NCBI RefSeq assembly: GCF_001461695.1
Contig: NZ_AUTC01000164.1
Location: 1 to 43,033 of the forward strand
Source: Sinorhizobium fredii USDA 205
Lineage (GTDB): Bacteria > Pseudomonadota > Alphaproteobacteria > Rhizobiales > Rhizobiaceae
Direction of reading: 5' to 3'
Length of the DNA stretch: 43,033 bases
Shown here: one piece after another, positions 17,816 through 26,786 of the stretch
How the letters are laid out: the number at the start of each line of letters is the position of its first letter
Numbering within the stretch: position 1 is the first letter of the stretch
Position numbers and translations under genes: made by a program
Notes under the pieces: generated by a model
Seen by the model: the letters and a program-made list of their open reading frames with translations, nothing else
Told to the model about the DNA's origin: nothing
Database searches by the model: none

Positions 17816-17847
17816 AGGCGACGCACGGGGGAGCCCGCGCGTCGCCT
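17816..17847 (-). ncRNA. Intergenic mRNA hairpin between oppA and oppB
   Basis: AGGCGACGC (17816-17824) pairs with GCGTCGCCT (17839-17847). Past one mismatch, CGGG pairs with CCCG around a GGAG loop. It sits 8 bases after the oppA stop and 15 before the oppB start. Such hairpins after binding-protein genes usually stabilise the upstream mRNA or partly terminate, giving more binding protein than permease. The RNA role is inferred. Confidence 0.6.
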
Positions 17848-17854
17848 CTGTTCG

Positions 17855-19453
17855 TTATTCGGCGATGCTCAGGAACTTGCTGAGATGCGCGTTCGGCGCA
17901 TTGTCCTGCCAGCCTTTGACGCGGCCCGAGACGAGCCACAGGTCCGCCTGGGTGAGGAACGGCGCGATCGGCTGTTCCTTCATCAGCAGGGTCTCGGCCT
18001 CGTGCAGGACCTTCGAGCGCGCTGCCGGATCCTGTTCTTCATAGGACTTCTTCATCAACGCGTCGTAATCGGCGTTTTCGAAGTGACCGTAGTTGAAGGT
18101 CTTGTTGGTGCTGACGCTCAGCGCCAGGAAGTTTTCCGCGTCCGCATAGTCGGCAACCCAGCCGGCGCGGGCGACGTTGAACTTGCCGCCTTCCTGCAGG
18201 TAGGCGTAGTGTGAAGACACGTCGAGGTTCACGAGCGAAACCTTGGCGCCGAAGGTGTTCTTCCACATGTCAGCGACGGCCGTTGCGACGCGCTCATGGT
18301 TCGGGTTGGTGTTGTAGCGGATCTCGATGTTCAGCGGCTTGCCGCCCTCGCCGTAGCCGGCCTCCTTCATCAGCTTGACCGCTTCGTCTTCACGATCAAG
18401 CTGCGACTTGTCCGCGAAGTCCGCCTTGGCAGGATCGCCGTAGCCCTCGATGCCCGGCGGCACCATCGAATAGGACGGGAGCTGCGAACCGCTGTAGATC
18501 TCCTTGGCGAGGAAGTCACGATCGACCGCCATCGATAGCGCCCGGCGGACGCGGACATCGCTGTAGGGCTCCTGCCGCGTGTCGAAGGCGTAGTAATAGG
18601 TCGCCAGCGTCGGCGAGACGTGGACCTGGTCGCCATAGGACGTGCGCAGCCGCTCGATTTGGTCGGCGGAGAAGTTGTAGGCGAGGTCCATTTCCTTGGC
18701 TTCGAAGCGGCGCACCGAGGCAGCCTGGTCGTCGATCGGGTAGAAGATCACCTTGTCGAGCTTGACGTTGGCGGCATCCCAATAGCTGGCGTTCTTCTCG
18801 ACGGTCAGGCTGTCGTTCGGCACATGCGCCGTCAGCTTGAAGGCGCCGTTCGAAACCATGACGCCCGGCTTGACGAAGTCGGCGGCGTTTTTCTCGACGC
18901 TCGCTTTGCTGACCGGCAGCGCCGTCTGGTGTGCAAGCAGTTCCAGGAAGAAGGGTGTCGGCCGCTCGAGGGTAACCTCGAACGTTTTTTCATCGACGGC
19001 CTTCACGCCGAGCTGGTCGACCGGCAGCTCGCCCTTGTTGACCTTTTCGGCGTTCTTGATCGGGAAGAGAATGTTGGCGTATTCGGCCGCCGTCTTCGGA
19101 TCCTCGACACGGCGGAACGAGAAGGCGAAGTCCTCGGCGGTGACCGGCGAGCCGTCCGACCACTTGGCATCGGCACGCAGCTTGAACGTATAGACGACGC
19201 CGTCATCCGAAAGCTCCCAGCTTTCGGCGGCACCCGGAACGATCTTGCCGGCGGCATCGTAGATGGTCAGACCTTCATAAAGGTCCTTGAGGATGAATTC
19301 CTCGATGTTGATGGAGGTGTGGGCCTGGTCGAGCGTCTGGGGCTCGCCAGCGTTGCCGCGGTGCAACACAGCTTCAGCGAGCGCCGGGCTCGCGCCGATA
19401 AGCAGCGAGCCGATCAGTGCGGCCGTGCTGAGGTTGAATTTCAGTGAAGCCAT
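17855..19453 (-). CDS. oppA: Periplasmic peptide-binding protein OppA
   Basis: 532 residues. Signal peptide ...NLSTAALIGSLLIGASPALA with a likely cut near residue 27, then the SBP_bac_5 fold: GNAGEPQTLDQAHTS, LYEGLTIYDAAGKIVPGAAESW, YTFKLRADAKWSDGSPVTAEDFAFSF-type segment, and DVRVRRALSMAVDRDFLA. These bind oligopeptides (or in some relatives other solutes) in the periplasm and deliver them to OppBC. AGGAG lies 7 bases before the ATG at 19453; an upstream ATG at 19525 would spoil the signal peptide. First gene of the operon; its promoter should lie in the 750-base region shared with the aldolase gene. Confidence 0.94.
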   Translation of the reverse strand: MASLKFNLSTAALIGSLLIGASPALAEAVLHRGNAGEPQTLDQAHTSINIEEFILKDLYEGLTIYDAAGKIVPGAAESWELSDDGVVYTFKLRADAKWSDGSPVTAEDFAFSFRRVEDPKTAAEYANILFPIKNAEKVNKGELPVDQLGVKAVDEKTFEVTLERPTPFFLELLAHQTALPVSKASVEKNAADFVKPGVMVSNGAFKLTAHVPNDSLTVEKNASYWDAANVKLDKVIFYPIDDQAASVRRFEAKEMDLAYNFSADQIERLRTSYGDQVHVSPTLATYYYAFDTRQEPYSDVRVRRALSMAVDRDFLAKEIYSGSQLPSYSMVPPGIEGYGDPAKADFADKSQLDREDEAVKLMKEAGYGEGGKPLNIEIRYNTNPNHERVATAVADMWKNTFGAKVSLVNLDVSSHYAYLQEGGKFNVARAGWVADYADAENFLALSVSTNKTFNYGHFENADYDALMKKSYEEQDPAARSKVLHEAETLLMKEQPIAPFLTQADLWLVSGRVKGWQDNAPNAHLSKFLSIAE

Positions 19454-20207
19454 TTTTCTTCTCCTTCCCCTCGTTTTGAGTGTGGTTGATCGCAGGAGAG
19501 AAGTGCAAATTCTCACCAAAGGCAAGGCGATTTTGCACCCTCCTTTATAAAACGAAATTCTGATAATCGCGATGGTTGCATTGCATCTTTACGATGGATT
19601 CCGTCGCCTCTGCGACATGTTCAGCTTTCGGATTATGCGCCGGAAACCCGCAACTGCAACGATTTAGATCAGAAGGCAAATCGAACCCCGCCCCGGTCTG
19701 TGGCGCCAAACTGTCGGCTCTGTGCAAACTTCATGAATAGATTTGGCACTTTACGTAATATGCAGAAAAATTTTGAACGCCTTTCGCAATCTTTTTGCGA
19801 GGCGCGCGCATTGCGTGTCGTCAGCAGACTTCGCGCGCAACCAAACGGTGGGCCGCCGCGAGACGATGGAGCAATCCGGAACGCGTCGCTCCTCCAACCA
19901 TTTCCCGCAACCGCCACCACCAACCAGAAAGCGAATGTGGTGATTTCTGACGGGGCGGGTTTTCATCCACAGCAAATTCCCCTGACGCACGTCAATCAAG
20001 TGTCCCAAGCGGCCTTTGGCCCGGTTGCCAAAAGGTCAGCATCAATTATTGTGCGTTTGAGTTGGGTCCGGCACGCCGGTTCCGGACGTATCGAAGCGCG
20101 CTCGCACGTGCTCCGCATCGCCGGGTGAACGGCGTGCTTCGGCGGCTGAACCCCGCATCAATTCGTGGCGCCGGGAGTGAGGCGCACCACCATCAGGGAG
20201 ATTTCGA
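19454..20207. other. Divergent regulatory region between oppA and the aldolase gene
   Basis: 754 bases with no supported protein. Bases about 19530-19600 and 19720-19800 are locally AT-rich. A bulged hairpin spans 19779-19803 (GCCTTTCGCAA / TTGCGAGGC). A 142-codon plus-strand frame (19700-20128) has no recognisable domain and poor codon pattern and was not called. Promoters for oppA (minus) and the aldolase (plus) should both lie here. Confidence 0.5.
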
Positions 20208-21254
20208 ATGGCATTGATCACGTTGCGGCAATTGCTCGACCATGCGGCGGAGAACGACTATGCGCTGCCGGCCTTCAATGTGAACAATCTCGAATACATC
20301 CAGGCGGTCATGCGCGCCGCCGACGCGACCGACGCCCCGGTGATCCTGCAGGCAAGCCGCGGCGCGCGCGCCTATGCGGGTGACGCCTTCCTGCGCCACC
20401 TGATCCTCGGCGCGGCGGAAGAGTATCCGCATATCCCCGTCTGTCTGCATCTCGACCACGGCGACCAGCCGTCGACCTGCATTTCGGCGATCACCAACGG
20501 CTTCACCTCGGTGATGATGGACGGCTCGTTGGAAAAGGACGGCAAGACCGTCGCGAGCTACGAATATAACGTCGCGGTTACGGCCGAGGTCGTGAAGATC
20601 GCCCATGCAGCCGGCGTTTCGGTCGAAGGCGAATTGGGCTGCCTCGGCAACCTCGAGACCGGCGCCGGCGACAAGGAAGACGGCCACGGCTTCGAAGGCA
20701 AGCTGTCGCGCGAGGAATTGCTGACCGACCCCGACCAGGCGTTCGATTTCGTCTCCAAGACCGGCGTCGATGCGCTTGCGGTAGCGATCGGCACCAGCCA
20801 CGGCGCCTACAAGTTCACCCGTGCGCCGGACGGCGAAATCCTGTCGATCGAAACCATCGCCAAGATCAACAAGCGGCTGCCCAACACCCACCTCGTCATG
20901 CACGGCTCGTCCTCCGTGCCGGCCGACCTTCAGGAACTCTTCAATGCCTATGGCGGCAAGATGAAGAAGACCTGGGGCGTGCCGGTCTCGGAGATCCAGA
21001 AGGCCATCCCGCTCGGCGTCCGCAAGGTCAATATCGATACCGATCTCCGGCTCGCCTTTACCGGCGAGATCCGCAAGCACCATATCGAACATCCGGACAA
21101 TTTCGATCCGCGCAACTACCTGAAGCCGGCCATCGCCCATATGACCGAGGTCTGCAAGGAGCGCTTCGAGGCTTTCCGTGCGGCCGGCCAGGCGTCGAAG
21201 ATCCGGGTGCTGAGGCTGCCCGATATGGCCAAGCGCTACGCCAAGGCGGCCTGA
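20208..21254 (+). CDS. fba: Class II fructose-bisphosphate aldolase (CbbA/Fba type)
   Basis: 348 residues, full length for the CbbA-like class II group. It splits or makes fructose-1,6-bisphosphate in glycolysis, gluconeogenesis or the Calvin cycle, using a metal ion. Visible landmarks are NNLEYIQAVMRAA, the HLDHG zinc/catalytic motif, EGELG, GTSHGAYKF, VMHGSSSVP and GVRKVNIDTDLRLAF. GGGAG lies 9 bases upstream of the ATG. It stands alone: no other Calvin-cycle gene is in the window, so a gluconeogenic role is as likely as carbon fixation. A clean intrinsic terminator follows. Confidence 0.95.
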   Translation: MALITLRQLLDHAAENDYALPAFNVNNLEYIQAVMRAADATDAPVILQASRGARAYAGDAFLRHLILGAAEEYPHIPVCLHLDHGDQPSTCISAITNGFTSVMMDGSLEKDGKTVASYEYNVAVTAEVVKIAHAAGVSVEGELGCLGNLETGAGDKEDGHGFEGKLSREELLTDPDQAFDFVSKTGVDALAVAIGTSHGAYKFTRAPDGEILSIETIAKINKRLPNTHLVMHGSSSVPADLQELFNAYGGKMKKTWGVPVSEIQKAIPLGVRKVNIDTDLRLAFTGEIRKHHIEHPDNFDPRNYLKPAIAHMTEVCKERFEAFRAAGQASKIRVLRLPDMAKRYAKAA

Positions 21255-21278
21255 CGCTCATCAGGTTGGAACGCTGCT

Positions 21279-21317
21279 ATGCCGTGCACCCGCAGGGGCG
21301 CACGGCATCGCTTTTTT
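21279..21317 (+). terminator. Intrinsic terminator of the aldolase gene
   Basis: ATGCCGTGC (21279-21287) pairs with GCACGGCAT (21300-21308), followed by a run of six T (21312-21317) on the plus strand. It ends just before the convergent ABC exporter stop at 21321. Confidence 0.9.
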
Positions 21318-21320
21318 GTT

Positions 21321-23117
21321 TCAGCTTTGGCTCTCCAGCGGTGCCTCGTGCTCGTAGAGTTGGTCCATGCTGAGCGACGCCACCTCGGCAAGACGCGCCT
21401 GGCTTTTGACGCGCCCGCTGCCGAGAACCACGACGTCGTCACAGAACGAAATCGTGCTTCGATGATGGCTGATGACGATGGTCGTCCGCCGGCCCGCGCG
21501 CAGTTTGAGCGTTTCGACGATTGCCGCTTCCGAAAGTCCGTCGACGGCGTTGGTTGCTTCGTCGAGGATGAGGATCGCCGGGTCGCGCACTAGCGCCCTG
21601 GCGAGCGCGATGCGTTGGCGTTGCCCGGCGGAAAGGCTCGCGCCCCGGTAACCCACCACTGTCTCGTAGCCCTGCGGCAGGTTTTCGATGAAGCCATGCG
21701 CCTCGGCCAACTTTGCCGCACGAACGACTTCCGCTACCGTCGCCTCCTGACCGTAGGTGATGTTTTCGTAAATGCTCCCGTCCACGAGTTCCAGATCCTG
21801 GCTGGCGACGGCGATTTGGCGCCGCCATTGGGCAGGGTCGATCTGGTCGAGCGCGACGCCGTCGATGAGGATGCGACCTTCGTCCGGCTCGACGAACCGG
21901 CATAGCAGGTTGACGATCGTCGTCTTACCGGCGCCGGATCGGCCGATGAGCGCCGTCGAGCGGCCGGTGAAGATTTCGAAGGTAGTGGAGCGCAGCACCA
22001 CGGGGCGAGCGTCCGAGCCGGGATATCTGAAGGTCACCCGATCGAATTCGATGCCTCTATGCAATCCGTCAACCGGCTTGCTGCCGGACGGTGGCTTCGG
22101 CTTGTCCGATGAATCCAGCAGCCACCTCACCTCTTCGAGCGATCCGCTCCAGCCCTGGATCTGGCTCCAGGACATTTGCAGGGCGCGGACATGCGGCTGC
22201 AGCCGATAGAGCAGCACCACGAAGGCGACGATCACCGGAAAGCTCACGCCGGCGAACCAGGCGCTCACGACCGCCGCCAGGAACAGGGCGGAATGCAGAA
22301 CTTCAGTAAGTGGCGGCAGGACTCCCTGTCGGGTCTGCAGCACGAAGCCGGCGTGGCGAACGGAATCCGACGCCGCGTCGAAGGTTGTCTTTTCGCGGCT
22401 TTCCTGCCCGAAGACGCGGATCAGCCTGCCGGCATGGACGAGATGCAGCATTCGGGCCGCAAGTTCGCTGTTGAAAGAGGTGACGTTGCGGCTGGGGCCC
22501 TTGAGCGTCGCCGAGAGCACCGCATGTGTGATCTGGACGAGGACGAGACCAAGCGCGACGAACAGCGTCATCTGCCACGACAGGAGCAGGAGGCAGGCGA
22601 GCAGAATGATCGTGGCCGAGCCATTCACGATCGCCGCGAGCACAGTCTGGATCGCGTCGGAGGCGCGCCAGGATTCGTTTGAGATGATGTTGAGCAAGCG
22701 GCCCGGGTTTTGCTGCAGGAAGAAGGGGTAGCCTATCCTCAAGAGCTGGTCCGAGAGCGCGCTTCGAATGGAATGGCTGGCCTTCCCGTAGATGAAGGTG
22801 GTGAGCACGGTGTTTGCAAAGGCAAACACGTTTTTCAGGATGATCAGAGCGAGGACCGCGGCCGCGATCAGCAGCAGCCTGTCGCTCTCGTCCAGTCCGG
22901 CCCCTACTTGCTGGAAGGCCGCGGAGATGCCGCTGAGCCCGGCGGCATCCTCGCTGCCGGCAATGATGCCGAGCATCGGAATGATCAGGCCGATACCAGC
23001 ACCTTCGAGCGCCGCACTCGCGAGCCCGAGGATGACGACCAGGGGCAACAGGCGCACTTGCCGCCCGAGCGCATGGTGCAACAGCTCGAAGCCCGGCATC
23101 AGGAAACGCAACATCAT
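21321..23117 (-). CDS. msbA2: MsbA-like ABC exporter (fused membrane and ATPase domains)
   Basis: 598 residues. Six-span ABC membrane domain (residues about 20-320; IGLIIPMLGIIAG, VFAFANTVLTTFIYGKASHSIRSALS, GRLLNIISNES) is followed by the ATPase: Walker A GRSGAGKTT (392-400), signature LSAGQRQRIALARAL (495-509), Walker B ILILDEATNAVD (515-526) and H-loop ISHH. The signature has Ala in place of the second-position Gly. Half-transporters of this kind dimerise and flip lipid-linked saccharides or lipids. It is the last gene of an operon with two GT2 enzymes and an acyltransferase. S. meliloti MsbA2, whose neighbourhood this resembles, has been reported to be needed for symbiosis. The ATG at 23117 overlaps the upstream stop (ATGA); a second ATG follows at 23114. 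Confidence 0.92.
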   Translation of the reverse strand: MMLRFLMPGFELLHHALGRQVRLLPLVVILGLASAALEGAGIGLIIPMLGIIAGSEDAAGLSGISAAFQQVGAGLDESDRLLLIAAAVLALIILKNVFAFANTVLTTFIYGKASHSIRSALSDQLLRIGYPFFLQQNPGRLLNIISNESWRASDAIQTVLAAIVNGSATIILLACLLLLSWQMTLFVALGLVLVQITHAVLSATLKGPSRNVTSFNSELAARMLHLVHAGRLIRVFGQESREKTTFDAASDSVRHAGFVLQTRQGVLPPLTEVLHSALFLAAVVSAWFAGVSFPVIVAFVVLLYRLQPHVRALQMSWSQIQGWSGSLEEVRWLLDSSDKPKPPSGSKPVDGLHRGIEFDRVTFRYPGSDARPVVLRSTTFEIFTGRSTALIGRSGAGKTTIVNLLCRFVEPDEGRILIDGVALDQIDPAQWRRQIAVASQDLELVDGSIYENITYGQEATVAEVVRAAKLAEAHGFIENLPQGYETVVGYRGASLSAGQRQRIALARALVRDPAILILDEATNAVDGLSEAAIVETLKLRAGRRTTIVISHHRSTISFCDDVVVLGSGRVKSQARLAEVASLSMDQLYEHEAPLESQS

Positions 23118-24151
23118 CGACCTCGCTCCAGTCCCGGTGTCGTCTCGCCGATACGACGCAATTCCGTCGGCTCTGCCCGGCTTGCCATGACGAGGCATGC
23201 GAACTTCGCCGCGCCCATCAGGTTCATCGATACGATGGGCCAGTGGGAGAGTCGCAGTTCGGGGTCGAACCTGTCCCCCCCAAAGGATTGACACCACGCC
23301 GACCGAAGGGTCCAGCAGAAGTGCCGGAGGAGCCAAGGCGCCCTGAAGAGGTGCTTCAGGCAGAGCCCGCCGTTCCCCAGACTATAGCTGCGATGAAGCT
23401 TCTCGATGGCTGCGCGGGCTTTTCGCCCATGATGGTGGAAGACCGTCATGTCAGGCACATATTCGACCGGAATGCCCAGGCGGTAGGCACGCACGAGATA
23501 GTCCGTGTCCTCCGCGGATTGCAGGGGCGCACCAGCTCCGAACCGTTCGTCGAACGGGCCGACAAGAGCCGCGACCTCACGATGCATGGTCATGTTGCAA
23601 CCGAGCACGAAGCCGCCGGGATGAACGTCCCTGGTCAGTCGCTCGCGCACCTTCGATCGTTTGATCGTGAAGGGGAGGTCAAGGGGATTGCCGAGTTCCA
23701 CGCGTCCCCCGCGGACAACGCGCTGGTCACCGTTCACATAGTGTCGTTCCAGGTCGGACAGATAGGTTCGGCCGATTTCGCAGTCATCGTCGATGAATAC
23801 GAGAATCCGACCGCGAGCCCGTTCCATTCCTGCGTTGCGCGCAGCCGCAAGACCTGGTCGCGGCTCGATGACGAGCGTCATCACCATATTCGAGGAGGCG
23901 GCGACACGGCGCAGTTCGTCCGGCGTGTCGTCGGTAGAGCCGTTATCGACCACTACAAGCTCACAGGTGATGGCGGGGAATGCGGCGCAGGCCGCCTCGA
24001 TCGACCGGATGCATGCGACAAGCGCCCCGACCCGGTCGCGGGTACAGACGATGAAGCTCGCAAAAGGCCGCGTGCCCTTCGGCGTGGCAACGGCGCCGAC
24101 GTGCTTGTCCGCTCCAACGGTCTCTTCAAAGGCCATCGCAGACCACACCAT
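23114..24151 (-). CDS. GT2-family glycosyltransferase (msbA operon)
   Basis: About 345 residues. GT-A domain: FASFIVCTRDRVGALVACI, VVVDNGSTDDTPDEL, GLAAARNAGMERARGRILVFIDDDCE (DDD near the middle), and the acidic pair in SAEDTDYLVRAYRLG. A C-terminal part (about residues 230-300) is hydrophobic in places and may touch the membrane. The start is uncertain: ATG at 24151 or 24136, both inside the end of the preceding gene, neither with a good ribosome site, implying coupled translation. Stop overlaps the MsbA start. Predicted to make part of the saccharide that the exporter moves. Confidence 0.87.
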   Translation of the reverse strand: MVWSAMAFEETVGADKHVGAVATPKGTRPFASFIVCTRDRVGALVACIRSIEAACAAFPAITCELVVVDNGSTDDTPDELRRVAASSNMVMTLVIEPRPGLAAARNAGMERARGRILVFIDDDCEIGRTYLSDLERHYVNGDQRVVRGGRVELGNPLDLPFTIKRSKVRERLTRDVHPGGFVLGCNMTMHREVAALVGPFDERFGAGAPLQSAEDTDYLVRAYRLGIPVEYVPDMTVFHHHGRKARAAIEKLHRSYSLGNGGLCLKHLFRAPWLLRHFCWTLRSAWCQSFGGDRFDPELRLSHWPIVSMNLMGAAKFACLVMASRAEPTELRRIGETTPGLERGR

Positions 24152-25268
24152 GCTGAGGAAGGACGCTAGCTGCCGGCACGGACTGCATGTAGCGCGCCAG
24201 CCAATCCACTCTTCTGGTCGCCGCGATTGAAAGGCGGCTGCACCAAGGTAGGCGCGCACCGGCGAGCAGGCCGTAGCGCTCGCGGCGTCGAATAAGCTGC
24301 CATTTGCCGGCTCGCGTCAGAAACTCGTGCGTCAGCTCCGGCCGCTCTTCATCGACGATCATTTGGTAGAGGAAGTAGAAGAAGCACAGGATGCCGTCTT
24401 CGTAGGCTTTGCGCGTCTCGGCGGGACAGGTGGAAATCTTGGTCTCAAGAGAGAGGATGAATTCGGCAGCAGTTCCGACCGTGTCTCGTGTCACCGCCGC
24501 GCCGACCTCGCGAAGCGGGCTTGCATCGCCAAAAAAGTCATTTCGTTCAAGGTTTTCCGCAACGATCTTCAGATGCGTCTGGCGCATCTGCCGCTGATGC
24601 TTGCTCGTCACGCTGGCGTCATGGATCCGATAGGCAACCAGCGGCTCGTCGATCATCGCCGCCGGGAAACGATCGGCGATCCGCCTGAACAGATCGAAAT
24701 CTTCCGCATGCGGGTAGCCCGGGTCATAGACGAGCGTGTCGTCAGGAATGGCTTTGCGGTTGTAGATCACGGTCGAGTGGAGAAAGATGGTGAAGAACAT
24801 CGACAGGATGCGCATGCTGTCCCGCCGATAGATCGGGCTCGGTCTGCCGCGGACAATGCGATCGCCGATCAGGGTGTCGATGCCTGTGCCGCACAGGGCG
24901 AGCTGTGGCTCTTCGGCAAACAACGCGACCTGGCGGGAGAAGCGGGACGGATAGGCGACGTCGTCGGCATCCATCCGCGCCACAAGGTCCCCTTTGGCGA
25001 GCCCAAGCCCCTCATTCAAGGTCGCAATCAGGCCGCGGTTCTCCCGTGAAAGAATGGAAACACGGCCATCGGCCTTGCGATAGCGCTCGAGGATTTCAAG
25101 TGAGCGATCCGTCGATCCGTCGTCGATCGCGACGACCTCCAGGTGCTTGTAGTCCTGACGCAGAATGCTCTCGAGCGCGGCGGCGAGATAGGGTTCTCCG
25201 TTGTAGACGGGCAATAGGACGGACACCAAGGGGGTGGGCATGGTTCGGCTCGCGTGTTTAGTGAACAT
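24126..25268 (-). CDS. GT2-family glycosyltransferase (msbA operon)
   Basis: 380 residues. Classical GT-A start VSVLLPVYNGEPYLAAALES, then VVAIDDGSTDRSLEIL, the DXD region LVARMDADDVAYPSRF, and YPHAEDFDLFRRIA as the acidic catalytic motif near residue 190. The C-terminal about 130 residues are helical without a recognised domain. The start ATGTTCACTAA overlaps the stop of the acyltransferase gene by 11 bases, and its own end overlaps the next GT2 gene, so the four genes form one translation-coupled operon. Donor sugar unknown. Confidence 0.9.
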   Translation of the reverse strand: MFTKHASRTMPTPLVSVLLPVYNGEPYLAAALESILRQDYKHLEVVAIDDGSTDRSLEILERYRKADGRVSILSRENRGLIATLNEGLGLAKGDLVARMDADDVAYPSRFSRQVALFAEEPQLALCGTGIDTLIGDRIVRGRPSPIYRRDSMRILSMFFTIFLHSTVIYNRKAIPDDTLVYDPGYPHAEDFDLFRRIADRFPAAMIDEPLVAYRIHDASVTSKHQRQMRQTHLKIVAENLERNDFFGDASPLREVGAAVTRDTVGTAAEFILSLETKISTCPAETRKAYEDGILCFFYFLYQMIVDEERPELTHEFLTRAGKWQLIRRRERYGLLAGARLPWCSRLSIAATRRVDWLARYMQSVPAASVLPQHGVVCDGL

Positions 25269-26439
25269 CGGAGGTCTCGAAGGCTTTGGCGCGATCGCCC
25301 GACGCCCGCAGGTACGCGGGGGTATCGTCGTTTCCTCTTCCAGGGCCGATGCGGACCGTGGCGGCCCCGCCGCTTCGTCGGCGAACGTAGGGAAAGTGGC
25401 GCTTGAGCGCGTTCAGCGGCTGTTCGAAGGCGAACCACGAGATCGAGGCGAGGACCAACGTCCCGGCGCCCGCGACCAGAAAGCGCCCCATCCCCTGCTC
25501 CGAGACATGGACGGGAATGAAGGATTGCGCCTGGACGACAGCAGCGAGGACGATCGCGTGGTAAAGATAGACACCGTAGCTGATGCGGCCGAGGGCAGTC
25601 ATCAGCGCGCATTCGAAGAGGCGGCCCAAGGGACCTGCGATGCCGCGCGCGCAACTGCCGACGAGCAAAGCCAGCGGCACCAACGGAAAGATCTCAAGCC
25701 CAACCCATGCCAACCATTCGAGGAGTGGCGTCTTCGGCACGGGGCGTAGCCACAAGATGATCAAAGAGATAGCCATCAGCGGGATCCAGCTTTTCCGGAC
25801 CCATTGCGGCCAGGCTTCGTTCCTCGACCGATGAACGGCCAACAGCCCGCCCGCGGCCAATGCGTCCATCGAAGCCGGAGGCAGCAGATCCCGCGCCAGA
25901 GACGGCGTTCCGGTCAGGGGCCAATAGAAGCGGAAGGCGAGCGAAAATGCGATGACCCCGACGCAAATACCGGCAATCGAACGTCGCGGCGCGACCAGGA
26001 CGACCAGCGGCCAGACGATGTAGAATTGCTCTTCGATGCTCAGGCTCCAGGTGTGACAGAGAACCCAAGGCGTCCACTCGTTCTGGAGCGCGTACCAGAA
26101 ATTGGAAAGATAAAGCGCGTGCCAGGCCAGCACTTCCTTGGAATGCTCCAGGCCGATCAGCCAAACGAATCCAAGCACGGCAAAATAGGGCGGAAAGATG
26201 CGTAGCGCCCGGCGCGCGTAGAAGGATCCGAGGGCTGTTCCGGCTTCGAAGCGCGTGTCGGCGCGTGCGTCCAGCAGCAACCGGGTGATCAGAAAGCCGC
26301 TGAGCACGAAGAATAGTCTTACGCCGATATGGCCCCAGTGCGATCCGTCAGCCGCGAAGAAATGGGCGTACAGGACCAAGGAGACGGCAACGGCTCGTAG
26401 GCCATCTAACTGACGGTCGCGCGCAATTTGCATGAGCAT
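25258..26439 (-). CDS. Membrane acyltransferase (acyltransferase-3 family)
   Basis: 393 residues (391 if the second ATG at 26433 is used; GGGGGG spacing favours it slightly). About ten membrane spans. Family marks are RDRQLDGLRAVAVSLVLYAHFF near the N-terminus, GVRLFFVLSGFLITRLLL, FYARRALRIFPPYF, HTWSLSIEEQFYIVWP, and GRISYGVYLYHAIVL. These enzymes move acetyl, succinyl or similar groups from cytoplasmic donors to sugars, as in ExoZ/NodX/OafA. First gene of the msbA operon; it probably decorates the saccharide made by the two GT2 enzymes. The acyl group cannot be told. Confidence 0.92.
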   Translation of the reverse strand: MLMQIARDRQLDGLRAVAVSLVLYAHFFAADGSHWGHIGVRLFFVLSGFLITRLLLDARADTRFEAGTALGSFYARRALRIFPPYFAVLGFVWLIGLEHSKEVLAWHALYLSNFWYALQNEWTPWVLCHTWSLSIEEQFYIVWPLVVLVAPRRSIAGICVGVIAFSLAFRFYWPLTGTPSLARDLLPPASMDALAAGGLLAVHRSRNEAWPQWVRKSWIPLMAISLIILWLRPVPKTPLLEWLAWVGLEIFPLVPLALLVGSCARGIAGPLGRLFECALMTALGRISYGVYLYHAIVLAAVVQAQSFIPVHVSEQGMGRFLVAGAGTLVLASISWFAFEQPLNALKRHFPYVRRRSGGAATVRIGPGRGNDDTPAYLRASGDRAKAFETSDVH

Positions 26440-26786
26440 CCCCCCGAGTTAAACCTTTGCGGGATTCTCCCCTGGTGGCATCGTTCCCTGGGCCGGCATG
26501 ATTGTTATCGCCCGATGCTCTCGAAAAGCCGAGATTCGGAAAGTTGAAGATAGTTTAGGCGAGCGTGTGCGAATGTATGTCCGAATAGGGCCAAACTTTG
26601 GCACGCCATCTGCAAGGATTCCCGCAGATTGACAAAGGCCCTGTGGAGTGTGTCGTGTCTGCAACGGAGCATGGCTCGGCGGGTAAACGACCCTAGTTGC
26701 AAAGATTTTGGCAATACGTCTAACAAGCTGCAGAGAAGGCACGCGACATTACATCAAATCTTCGGCGTAAAGCTTTGCCCGTTCAC
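26440..26786. other. Promoter region of the acyltransferase-GT-GT-msbA operon
   Basis: 347 bases without a gene, between the end of the three-domain regulator and the acyltransferase start (both minus). It should carry the operon promoter. It contains a palindrome and an overlapping sigma-54-like element (listed separately). Confidence 0.5.
26590..26614 (+). promoter_or_regulatory. Palindrome GCCAAACTTTGGC overlapping a sigma-54-like promoter
   Basis: GCCAAA-C-TTTGGC (26590-26602) is a perfect palindrome. From 26599 the plus strand reads TGGCACG-CCAT-CTGCA, one base off the RpoN consensus TGGCACG-N4-TTGCA with the required GG-N10-GC spacing. It points toward the 3' end of the regulator gene, so transcription from it would be antisense. 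It may be chance, or a real promoter for an RNA. Confidence 0.35.

Noticed and set aside
16770..18044. 424-codon plus-strand open frame
   Set aside because: Antisense to oppB/oppC, composed of Arg/His/Asp-rich sequence typical of shadow frames.
19700..20128. 142-codon plus-strand frame between oppA and the aldolase gene
   Set aside because: No ribosome site and no family resemblance; region better explained as divergent promoters.
20193..21140. 315-codon minus-strand open frame
   Set aside because: Antisense to the aldolase gene; no motif.
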